Below are positions 10,170-18,990 of a DNA stretch of 57,591 bases, piece by piece. The DNA is from Candidatus Moraniibacteriota bacterium (GTDB taxonomy: Bacteria > Patescibacteriota > Minisyncoccia > Moranbacterales > UBA1568). The translations under genes and the position numbers were made by a program. Every line of letters begins with the position of its first letter. Position 1 is the first letter of the stretch. The notes under the pieces are model-generated. The model was not told where the DNA came from. It searched no databases and worked only from the letters and a program-made list of their open reading frames with translations. The stretch lies in the NCBI GenBank assembly GCA_028711705.1, contig JAQTRS010000001.1, positions 265,657 to 323,247 on the forward strand. Reading direction: 5' to 3'.

Positions 10170-11272
10170 TAGGGCTGTACTACTATCATCCATACGTAAG
10201 CGGAGTTTCAATATATGCGAAACGGCTAGCGGAAGGCCTTGCCGCACATGGGCACAATGTTACCATCATTACCACAAAATTTGAGAAGGATCTTAAAACC
10301 GAAGAGAACATCAATAACGTCAGAGTCATACGCAAACCGATACTGTTTAAGCTCGGAAAAGGCGTTGTTTCCCCAAGATTCCTGTTCAGCATTATAGCTC
10401 TCTCTCGAAAATTCAACGTTATAAACCTGCATCTTCCACTCGCGGAATCGGGAATCGCAACACTGTTCATCCCGTCAAAAAAGATTGTCACGACATATCA
10501 GTGCGACATAAACCTCGGAGACGCCTTTTTTTCAAAAATCATCGAAAAGATATCGTTTGCACTCATGGGGATAACGTTACGAAGATCTCGATCGATAGTC
10601 ACGCTGAGCATGGATTACTTTCTCAACTCTAAGATGAAATCTTTCGCATACAAAACGAAGGAGGTGCCACCTCCGATAGAAACCAGTCTTTTTAACAGAT
10701 CACACGATACGGAAAGCTTCAAAAAAAATCTTGGTCTATCCACTGAGAACTTCCTGATCGGATTTGTCGGAAGGATAGTCTATGAAAAAGGGATACAATA
10801 CCTCCTGGAAACAATAGAGACTCTCTCAAAGAGTATTCCCTCCTTCAAAATAATCATTGCAGGAGATTACGAGAATGTAGCTGGCGGGAGCATCAAGAGC
10901 GAACTGGATGCTTATCAGAGCGTATTCCCAGGAAAAATCATATTCACAGGATTCCTCTCCGATGAGGACCTCGTAAGATTCTACTCGACTATCGATGTAT
11001 TGGTCCTACCAAGCATCGATCCGCTCGAAGCATTTGGCATGGTACAGATAGAGGCTATGTGTTGCGGCTGCCCAGTGATAGCGAGCGATATGCCTGGGGT
11101 AGATACCGCTGTACGAAAAACCCATTTTGGGCATCTCTCCAAACCGAAAGATTCTCTCGATATTGCTAAGAAGATTATTAACACCTACCATAATGGGGTA
11201 TCTGGTCGCCAATTTAAAAAAGAAGACTGGGATACTAAAAAGACCGTTCAACGTTATGAGGAGATATTTTAA
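10142..11272 (+). CDS. Glycosyltransferase family 4
   Basis: 'YYYHPYVSGVSIYAKRLAEGLAAHGHNVTIIT', 'GFVGRIVYEKGIQYLLE', 'DPLEAFGMVQIEAMCCGCPVIAS'; overlaps the end of the HAD gene by 28 nt. Confidence 0.92.
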   Translation: MEKNGKNILIGLYYYHPYVSGVSIYAKRLAEGLAAHGHNVTIITTKFEKDLKTEENINNVRVIRKPILFKLGKGVVSPRFLFSIIALSRKFNVINLHLPLAESGIATLFIPSKKIVTTYQCDINLGDAFFSKIIEKISFALMGITLRRSRSIVTLSMDYFLNSKMKSFAYKTKEVPPPIETSLFNRSHDTESFKKNLGLSTENFLIGFVGRIVYEKGIQYLLETIETLSKSIPSFKIIIAGDYENVAGGSIKSELDAYQSVFPGKIIFTGFLSDEDLVRFYSTIDVLVLPSIDPLEAFGMVQIEAMCCGCPVIASDMPGVDTAVRKTHFGHLSKPKDSLDIAKKIINTYHNGVSGRQFKKEDWDTKKTVQRYEEIF

Positions 11273-11293
11273 CGATAATCAATACACAATACT

Positions 11294-12265
11294 ATGAAAA
11301 AAACTGCGCTCATTACCGGTATTCTAGGACAAGACGGTCCGTATCTCGCCAAGCTTTTGCTAGAAAAAGACTACAAGGTATACGGATTGATACGACGCTA
11401 TTCCAATCCGAACTTCGAAAACCTGGAATTCCTCGGGATAAGCGACCGAATAGAATACGTATCGGGAGACATGACGGATGAAGCGTCCCTGATAAATATC
11501 ATCAAGCTCACTCAACCGACAGAAGTCTATAATCTCGCGGCTCAGTCATTCGTCGGATCATCTTGGGATCAATCAAAACTGACTACTGAAGTGAACTCAT
11601 TGGGCGTTTTGTACATCTTGAACGCGATCAAGTTATTCTCACCCCTAACGAAATTCTACCAGGCATCGACTAGTGAAATGTTCGGAAATAGCAGCAATGA
11701 AGGCATTCAGACGGAAGAGACTTCCTTCCACCCGAGAAGTCCCTACGCCATAGCAAAACTCTACGCGTATTGGATGACTATTAATTTCAAGGAAAGCTAC
11801 GGGCTGTTCTGCGCGAACGGCATCCTGTTCAATCACGAATCCCCTATCCGAGGCAAGGAATTCGTTACAAGAAAAATATCTGACGGCGTAGCGAAAATCA
11901 AACTCGGACTATCCGATAAAATCCGCTTAGGCAATATCGACAGCAAGAGGGATTGGGGTTTTGCAGGAAACTACGTAGAAGCCATGTGGCTTATGCTACA
12001 ACAGGAAAAGGCTGATAATTATATCGTTTCCACAGGAGAATCACATTCGATCAAAAACTTCTTGGAGATAGCCTTTGATCACGTAGGAATTTCAGATTGG
12101 GAAAAACACGTAACCATAGACCCTAATTTCAAACGACCTGCAGAACTACACGTTCTGCAAGGAAAATCAGATAAGGCGAAAAACGTGCTGAAATGGATAC
12201 CGAAAGTAAAGTTCGAAGAGCTTGTCAAAATGATGGTTGATGCGGATCTGCAACGACTGCGATAA
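11294..12265 (+). CDS. gmd: GDP-mannose 4,6-dehydratase
   Basis: 'ALITGILGQDGPYLAKLLLEKDYKVYGLIRR', 'YNLAAQSFVGSSW', 'YQASTSEMFG', 'SPYAIAKLYAYW', 'KRDWGFAGNYVEAMW'. Confidence 0.93.
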   Translation: MKKTALITGILGQDGPYLAKLLLEKDYKVYGLIRRYSNPNFENLEFLGISDRIEYVSGDMTDEASLINIIKLTQPTEVYNLAAQSFVGSSWDQSKLTTEVNSLGVLYILNAIKLFSPLTKFYQASTSEMFGNSSNEGIQTEETSFHPRSPYAIAKLYAYWMTINFKESYGLFCANGILFNHESPIRGKEFVTRKISDGVAKIKLGLSDKIRLGNIDSKRDWGFAGNYVEAMWLMLQQEKADNYIVSTGESHSIKNFLEIAFDHVGISDWEKHVTIDPNFKRPAELHVLQGKSDKAKNVLKWIPKVKFEELVKMMVDADLQRLR

Positions 12266-12309
12266 TATATCGATAATGCCCCGCCAATAAAAGCTAAAAA
12301 CCAATTACT

Positions 12310-13119
12310 ATGAAATATCTGTACGAATCGTTATACTTAGACTACGTCTTCCTGTTCAAAGTAAAATTGAACATTCTTTACAAAATAGGCTTTGTCTTTC
12401 TGAAATACCTTTTACTGGTTAAGAACGTCATCGTTTTCAATTATGGCAAGTCCTCCATCAAAGTTTTTGGAAAAAGATTCTACTATCCGAATATTTATGG
12501 CCTCGTTTCGATACAGAGGGTTTTTGCTGACAACTATTTCTTGAAGGAAAACCTGAGAAACTGCGAAACTGTCATCGATATCGGTGCGCATGTCGGAGAA
12601 TTCAATATTTTCGCAAAAAAATACCTCGGGGCAAAGACGGTCCACAGTTTCGAGCCTATGAAAAAAAGCTATTCCCTCTTGCAGAAGAACGTCAACCAGA
12701 ACAACGCATACAACTACGCCATCTACACTGATAAGTCTGCAAACCTGCACATCTCGAGTATAAGCACACAACTCAACTCGATCAAGAACCAGAATGGATC
12801 CGATTATACCGAATCTGAAACGGTAAATTGTGTTGTTCTTGACGAATTCTTGGCAGTGAATAAAGATACTGTCTATGATTTGCTCAAAATAGACGTCGAG
12901 GGCGCGGAATTTGAGGTTATCTCGACTGCTCAAAAAATTATCCAGCGATGCAGGTATCTGATAATAGAAATGAGTGTAGATAGGGCTGGATCCGAAAATT
13001 TTATGACCATTATCAGTCACATGCACGAAAACCATCCCTATTTGGAAATCGCTGCCCTGAACAACTATCACACGGGAGCTCGGTCGATCGATATATTATT
13101 TCATAACAATAGTATCTAA
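12310..13119 (+). CDS. FkbM-family methyltransferase
   Basis: 'VIDIGAHVGEFNIFAKKYLGAKTVHSFEPM', 'LLKIDVEGAEFEVI'. Confidence 0.88.
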   Translation: MKYLYESLYLDYVFLFKVKLNILYKIGFVFLKYLLLVKNVIVFNYGKSSIKVFGKRFYYPNIYGLVSIQRVFADNYFLKENLRNCETVIDIGAHVGEFNIFAKKYLGAKTVHSFEPMKKSYSLLQKNVNQNNAYNYAIYTDKSANLHISSISTQLNSIKNQNGSDYTESETVNCVVLDEFLAVNKDTVYDLLKIDVEGAEFEVISTAQKIIQRCRYLIIEMSVDRAGSENFMTIISHMHENHPYLEIAALNNYHTGARSIDILFHNNSI

Positions 13120-13123
13120 TACG

Positions 13124-13480
13124 ATGTTCACCACCATATCACTCTTTGCAATCGGAATCTTCCTTGGCTCGTGCGGCGCCCTGTTTTTTAAGGTCGGTAT
13201 CAAGGATATAACAACATTTTCTCCGACACTTTCCTGGTTTTATGCATTACTAACGAACCCCTATATATTTTTAGGGTTTCTCAGCTATGTGCTACCGATG
13301 TTTATTTGGATGTATATGCTAAGCAAATTTCCCGTGAGCTACGTTCAACCGATTTTAGCATTGACCTATGCGATTACGCCGATACTCGCATTGCTTTTCC
13401 TGAAAGAGCCGGTCCCATCGTTACGATGGATAGGGATACTCGTGATAATCACAGGGGTATTCCTTATCTCAAAAAGCTAG
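13124..13480 (+). CDS. Small 4-TM DMT/SMR-type transporter (EmrE/ArnE-ArnF-like)
   Basis: 118 aa, four predicted TMs, 'PVSYVQPILALTYAITPILALLFLKEPVPSLRWIGILVIITGVFLI'. Confidence 0.8.
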   Translation: MFTTISLFAIGIFLGSCGALFFKVGIKDITTFSPTLSWFYALLTNPYIFLGFLSYVLPMFIWMYMLSKFPVSYVQPILALTYAITPILALLFLKEPVPSLRWIGILVIITGVFLISKS

Positions 13481-13482
13481 CA

Positions 13483-15474
13483 TCAATCGACCCTTTCCAG
13501 CACTTCCATCGGAAAATTTCCTTCAGTTTCCTTGAACGCAACAATATACTTCGTATCCAATGAGGAGATTAAAGAGGGGTATATCGAATTCGCATACACA
13601 ACAATGTGCCGCGGTTTCATTTTTTCGACAATATTTTTCCATTTTTTGATTTGCTTTTCAGTCGGAACCGTCATCAAAGAAGGACCTTTTGGCCAACGAT
13701 CCATCTCAGTTCCCGGAAGAAATACTACGCGATTGCTATAGGTTCTATTCCACAATAAAGCATGAAACCCATTGACATTCCATCCAAGCATATCGCCAGA
13801 AAGGCTATTATCTCTTATATACTTGATCACTTGCGCGGTCGGATAATTATCATACCCTCCCAAAGACACCTTTTCCGCAACAATCGAGCTCCTATTACGG
13901 AAATCAAAACCATCCGTGCCACTCAATGATTTTATCCATGCTATACTTTTCGTCATATTATCGAAAGGAATAGAAATTGTGAGAACGCAAAGACCTAGCA
14001 ACGCATACATCAACGTATTCAATATCCTTTTCTCGAAGTACATGAAAATATTGATCGCTCCGACTATACCAATAGCTGTCATCACCAAGTTATAACGCGG
14101 TGTAAACAACCCCGGGATGATAAAGGATAATGAAACGATTGCGGAAAGCGCTATATGATAGGCGTTTCGCTCGGCAAGCGTCTTCATCAAAAAAATTATG
14201 AATGGGAAAACTATGGCCAAAATAAATACCGCACCCGTACTTCCGAAAGAATCCACATTCAATCCATTGAACACATCGGCCCATGAAGAATAGAATCTCT
14301 GGATGGAGCTCATGCTCTTGACATCCCCCATGAGCGTATTGACGCCCAATCCGAAATCGGTCGGGTTCATAATCCCTTTAAAAACACTCGTACCTAAGAC
14401 GCTCAGACCTATCGGATATATCGGATTATCATAGGTAATCCAGTTTTCGATATAATGCGAGCTGGACAAAACAAGCGCGGCCAGTGATAAGAAAAAGAAC
14501 TTCGACTTGAAAAACAGGGTGCTGTCGGAAAATATGTAACGGCCACCCTCTTTCGAAAACATCTTCGCGAAAAGCATGATTCCGATGAATAGCGTGGCTA
14601 TTATCGGCACCTTTATCAACGCGGCCAAAGAAAGGGCTAGCGCCGCGAAGAAAATGTCATACTTAAGAAATTTCTTTGGCGATGGCGCTAAAAATGCGAT
14701 TCCGGCGAGTATGCTCGCCCCATAATCCATATCGATATAGCCCGAAATCGTCAGGATATAGAAAATAGGCATGGTCAAAAAAATAATGGCAGCCATAAGT
14801 GACTCACGAATTCCATTTCCGAGTTTCTTCGATAAGACGTAGATCGCGAGCAATAGGTTGAAACCGAAAAATAGTTGGACAGCATTGAATAATAGGTCCG
14901 ACTTCGTCAGCTGCAAGGTCCAATACCACATGACCTCAGCACCGCGCGGATATAGATAGGTCCAGGGAAGATCGCTATCTATATTGGCAATCCTGCCATC
15001 CTGATAAGGCTGAATCGCGAGAGGAATGTGGTATGAAAGAGTATCCGGGGCACTCGGAACAAAGAAAACTCCCGCCAAAAAGTAGACGGGGAAAATAATG
15101 ACAGCCAGTCCAATCAGAAGCCTTTGAAGCAGATCCCCGTTCCCGAAAAAATCAAAAATAACTCTCTTGCTATGCCGCATCAAGTCTTTCCATGCGTCGA
15201 TTTTCCACAAGTACAAAGTACTTGAAACGAAAGCGAAGACCACCGCGGTATGAAACAGCCAAAGAAACCTGAGCGGCCTTTCGATCGGAATAAACGACAA
15301 CAGATAGACTTCAGCGATGACAATCAGAGCGACAGATATACATGATTCCAAAATATTCAAGGAAAGGAAATCATTCCTTATCTTGCCTAAGATTATCAAT
15401 ATGCTTCCGATCAGCAGCGCAAGAGATAGGCATACTGCCGTTACCAATGATACGTTCAACGCTGTAATTAACAT
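13483..15474 (-). CDS. Polytopic membrane protein, GT-C glycosyltransferase-like
   Basis: 663 aa, multi-TM; 'FFVPSAPDTLSYHIPLAIQPYQDGRI' and 'YPRGAEVMWYW' resemble GT39/PMT-like proteins. Confidence 0.65.
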   Translation of the reverse strand: MLITALNVSLVTAVCLSLALLIGSILIILGKIRNDFLSLNILESCISVALIVIAEVYLLSFIPIERPLRFLWLFHTAVVFAFVSSTLYLWKIDAWKDLMRHSKRVIFDFFGNGDLLQRLLIGLAVIIFPVYFLAGVFFVPSAPDTLSYHIPLAIQPYQDGRIANIDSDLPWTYLYPRGAEVMWYWTLQLTKSDLLFNAVQLFFGFNLLLAIYVLSKKLGNGIRESLMAAIIFLTMPIFYILTISGYIDMDYGASILAGIAFLAPSPKKFLKYDIFFAALALSLAALIKVPIIATLFIGIMLFAKMFSKEGGRYIFSDSTLFFKSKFFFLSLAALVLSSSHYIENWITYDNPIYPIGLSVLGTSVFKGIMNPTDFGLGVNTLMGDVKSMSSIQRFYSSWADVFNGLNVDSFGSTGAVFILAIVFPFIIFLMKTLAERNAYHIALSAIVSLSFIIPGLFTPRYNLVMTAIGIVGAINIFMYFEKRILNTLMYALLGLCVLTISIPFDNMTKSIAWIKSLSGTDGFDFRNRSSIVAEKVSLGGYDNYPTAQVIKYIRDNSLSGDMLGWNVNGFHALLWNRTYSNRVVFLPGTEMDRWPKGPSLMTVPTEKQIKKWKNIVEKMKPRHIVVYANSIYPSLISSLDTKYIVAFKETEGNFPMEVLERVD

Positions 15475-15498
15475 TTTCTTATTATTAACGCATTATAC

Positions 15499-16713
15499 CT
15501 ACAAAATTGGCTCCAAAAACTTTTCCATCAGGTGGCTTGAACGCTCCCAGCTCCAATCCTTTATCGTTTCATACCCTCCCGCGATAAGCTTTTCCCTCAA
15601 TTCCGCATCCCGTATCAGCTTCTCCACCGACTTCTTCGCCGCGTCCACATCGCCCATGTCAACGACAAGGGCGTTTTTTCCATCGACGACGTATTCATCA
15701 TACCCCGAGACCTTTCCGACAACTACCGCGCAACCGCACGCCATAGCTTCCATAGGCGGTCCGAAAAACCCTTCGATTCTGCTCATTTTCAAAAAAATAT
15801 CGCACGAGGAATAGAGTTCATGCATTTTCTCGAAAGGAACATTTTCAAAAAACCTATCATATCTCCAGTGGCTCCGCGGCTTCCCGTTATTGCTTACGAT
15901 CCATATCTCGCAGTCGAGGTCTTTAATGGCATCATAAGCGTCATCCATGCCCTTGTACGAAATATTGATCGAGCCTTCAATGAGCACTCTAGGCTTCCCT
16001 GTTTTTTGAACGATAGGACCAACCTTCTTGAAAATATCCAGATCGATGCCATTGGGGACATACGTGGCATCATGACCATATGCATCCTTGAGCCAATACT
16101 GCATCCATCTGGCCGCAGTAAAATATTCGAAATCAATGGCATACCCGACATTTATCTTTTCGGTCAAGACCATATCTTCAGAAAAAAATCGGCTTTCATC
16201 GGACTGCACATAGTAACATTTTCTCCTCGCTGATGACATATCGACAGTAAAGACCGTACTCCAGTTCGTCGCGATAAGGATATCGACAGACCCGCTCCGC
16301 ATCACACCCTCCGCGATGCGGTACGGTACAATTTTCACTTTCTGGTTCGGGAACCAATCGATGCTATCGCTATTACTCAACGAAAAAACCTCGACATCAT
16401 ATCCCTTTCGCAGCAACCTATTCGCATGCTGAAGAACCATGCCGACTCCTCCGGAAATATGGGTTCCAGGTATGAGGAACGCTATCTTCTGTTTTTTAAT
16501 ATCGGATGCATCCTTTTCTGGAACCGTCCTGCTAGCGGCATTCGATTGCCTGTTATGGTACTTTTTCCAACGATCGAATTCGTAATCGAAAGAAAACGAT
16601 TTGATGAACAGCTTATTCTGAAGATAAAAACGTATTCCGGATATGACATGCCTTATCCCATATATCCTCAATTCGCGATAAGCTTTCTTGATCAATACGA
16701 TAATTTTTTTCAT
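15499..16713 (-). CDS. Glycosyltransferase family 4
   Basis: 'IAFLIPGTHISGGVGMVLQHANRLLRKGYDVEVFSL', 'FLKMSRIEGFFGPPMEAMACGCAVVVG'. Confidence 0.88.
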   Translation of the reverse strand: MKKIIVLIKKAYRELRIYGIRHVISGIRFYLQNKLFIKSFSFDYEFDRWKKYHNRQSNAASRTVPEKDASDIKKQKIAFLIPGTHISGGVGMVLQHANRLLRKGYDVEVFSLSNSDSIDWFPNQKVKIVPYRIAEGVMRSGSVDILIATNWSTVFTVDMSSARRKCYYVQSDESRFFSEDMVLTEKINVGYAIDFEYFTAARWMQYWLKDAYGHDATYVPNGIDLDIFKKVGPIVQKTGKPRVLIEGSINISYKGMDDAYDAIKDLDCEIWIVSNNGKPRSHWRYDRFFENVPFEKMHELYSSCDIFLKMSRIEGFFGPPMEAMACGCAVVVGKVSGYDEYVVDGKNALVVDMGDVDAAKKSVEKLIRDAELREKLIAGGYETIKDWSWERSSHLMEKFLEPIL

Positions 16714-16716
16714 TTC

Positions 16717-18132
16717 CTAGGCTTTTACTGATGGAAATATGCCTTTTAGATAGAGCTTGATCTCGTCTTTCTCATTCTTTTCGGCTAGACCTCGCAATTC
16801 TCCGATCAACTCAGCGATGTTCACGGGGCACTCCTCATAGTTTTTCAGGCGGAAAACATTCTCCATCTCCGTTTCGATCAGATTCTCCTTCTCTTTATCC
16901 GTAAAAAGCTCCTCGATTATCTTCTCCCCTTTCTTGAGACCGATGATCCTGATTTCGATATCCTCATGGGGAATAAGGTTCTTACTACGGATCAGGCATT
17001 CGGCCGTTTCATAGATATTTACCAGCTCACCCATATCGAGAATATATATCTCTCCGTGATTATCCTTGGAAGCGCCTTCGACAACAAGCTGCGCCGCTTC
17101 ACGAATCGACATGAAAAATCTCCTGACATCCTTATGTGTCACGGTGACATACTTATTTTTGATAATCTGCCGTTCGAACAGAGGGAGAACTGATCCGTTG
17201 GAGTTGATCACATTGCCGAAGCGAACGATGGTAAATTTCGTCTCTGTCGGAGGAAGACACTTGATATAGTATTCCGCAATCTTCTTGGTCGAACCCATGA
17301 TGCTCGTAGGATTGACCACCTTATCGGTAGAGATGAATATGAAATTTTTCACCTTATTCTTAATAGCGACATCGACGATATTTTTCGTTCCGACAACATT
17401 ATTCAATATAGCCTCATCCGCGTTGTCCTCCATGAGATATACATGTTTATACGCCGCCGCATGGAACATGAGGTCCGGTTTTTCCTCCTTCACGATGCTA
17501 TCGATCTTCGAAACGTTGAGAATGCTCCCCACAATAAGGTGATACCTATCCCTGTCGATTCCGTTTTCCTTCAAATCTTGATCGATGTTGAATATCAGGT
17601 ATTCGGAGTTATCATATACGATGACCTTCTTTACTTCCAAATCAAGAAGCTGCCGAACGATTTCCGACCCGATAGAACCGGCTCCGCCGGTAATAAGGAC
17701 CGTCTTGTTCCGATAAAAGGACTTGAGGTTCTCGACATCCCTTTTCAGAAACGGTCGTCCGAGAAAGTCCTCGAAATCGAGATCCTTGATTTCGGAATAC
17801 AAAACGCGATTCTCACCGATGACTTTCGGACTGCGCGGAACGATCTTGATCGGCGTATTATTCTTGAAATTCGCCTGCAATATCCTTCGAATCAACGCGC
17901 CATCCGCAGAAGGAATCGCGATGATAATCTCATCCACCCTATAAATCTTATTGATTTTGGACAAACCATCGATCTTGCCGATAATATTGAATTTCTGCTT
18001 CGTATCGACATTTTCAGTATCATCAACAAAACCGATCATCTTGACATCCTGATAGTTCTCTTCAATATCCTTTTTTAACAGATCGCCGGCGATTCCTGCG
18101 CCTATGATCAGTACGTTCTTGAATTCATTCAT
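16717..18132 (-). CDS. Soluble CapD/PglF-like nucleoside-diphosphate-sugar 4,6-dehydratase, no N-terminal TM bundle
   Basis: 'VLIIGAGIAGDLL', 'VLITGGAGSIGSEIVRQLL', 'HAAAYKHVYLMEDNADEAI', 'STDKVVNPTSIMGSTKKIAEYY'. Confidence 0.92.
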   Translation of the reverse strand: MNEFKNVLIIGAGIAGDLLKKDIEENYQDVKMIGFVDDTENVDTKQKFNIIGKIDGLSKINKIYRVDEIIIAIPSADGALIRRILQANFKNNTPIKIVPRSPKVIGENRVLYSEIKDLDFEDFLGRPFLKRDVENLKSFYRNKTVLITGGAGSIGSEIVRQLLDLEVKKVIVYDNSEYLIFNIDQDLKENGIDRDRYHLIVGSILNVSKIDSIVKEEKPDLMFHAAAYKHVYLMEDNADEAILNNVVGTKNIVDVAIKNKVKNFIFISTDKVVNPTSIMGSTKKIAEYYIKCLPPTETKFTIVRFGNVINSNGSVLPLFERQIIKNKYVTVTHKDVRRFFMSIREAAQLVVEGASKDNHGEIYILDMGELVNIYETAECLIRSKNLIPHEDIEIRIIGLKKGEKIIEELFTDKEKENLIETEMENVFRLKNYEECPVNIAELIGELRGLAEKNEKDEIKLYLKGIFPSVKA

Positions 18133-18144
18133 AGTATTGTCCGT

Positions 18145-18990
18145 TCATTTACCATTAATTAGGGCTATATTCCTCTTGTAAAAATCGTATGTCTCCTGCA
18201 AACCCTGTCCCATAGGCGTCAATCCGACATTTTCTATAAGCGCATTACTCGCCAATGGGCACACGAGGGTTTCCTGCATACCCTTATCGATAACAGCTAC
18301 CTTTTCATAGATCGATTCTTCGATATGAGAAATCACCTCTCCTAATGTCAGTAATTGTTGCGTCCCAAGGTCGGTGGATCCGTCATAGGATGCCTCGATG
18401 GCAAATCGGACGAATTTGGCCATGTCAGCGGCAAACATAAAATCACGCTTCGCATTCATATCGAAAATTTCCGTCGGCGCATGCATCAGATGATTGCACA
18501 GCACATTGGCGACAAAACTTCCCTGCTTGAATGGTATCTGATACTTCCCAAATATGTTGAACAGCCGGAAAATGACCGGTTTTATGTCATTCGCTTTCGC
18601 ATGCTGCGAAATCACCGATTCAAGGATCGCTTTTCTCTGAGCGTATTCGGAAGTGGGATTGGCATACAGCACTGCCGACGAAAAAAGTATGATCTGAGCA
18701 TTATCCGCGAACCGTATATTGCCAAGCAGCCGCCTCTCCTGTCTCTCAAACTCATCCAGGGATATGGCATTATCAATCAGATGGATCACGATATCAAATT
18801 CCCCTTCGATCCTCTCGGCATAAGGATTCGCGGAAATATACGCATCATTTCGATCTCCTTGAAAAAAAGGTGATTTTGCCACGCCGACAGAATGACACCT
18901 ATAATCGGCGCCCAATTCATCGACGATATTCCTCCCGATAAACCCCTCTCCCCCAAGAAGCAAGATATTTTTCTTATGTGAGCTTAACAT
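18145..18990 (-). CDS. NAD-dependent epimerase/dehydratase (SDR)
   Basis: 'ILLLGGEGFIGRNIVDEL', 'SEYAQRKAILE' YxxxK. Confidence 0.85.
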   Translation of the reverse strand: MLSSHKKNILLLGGEGFIGRNIVDELGADYRCHSVGVAKSPFFQGDRNDAYISANPYAERIEGEFDIVIHLIDNAISLDEFERQERRLLGNIRFADNAQIILFSSAVLYANPTSEYAQRKAILESVISQHAKANDIKPVIFRLFNIFGKYQIPFKQGSFVANVLCNHLMHAPTEIFDMNAKRDFMFAADMAKFVRFAIEASYDGSTDLGTQQLLTLGEVISHIEESIYEKVAVIDKGMQETLVCPLASNALIENVGLTPMGQGLQETYDFYKRNIALINGK

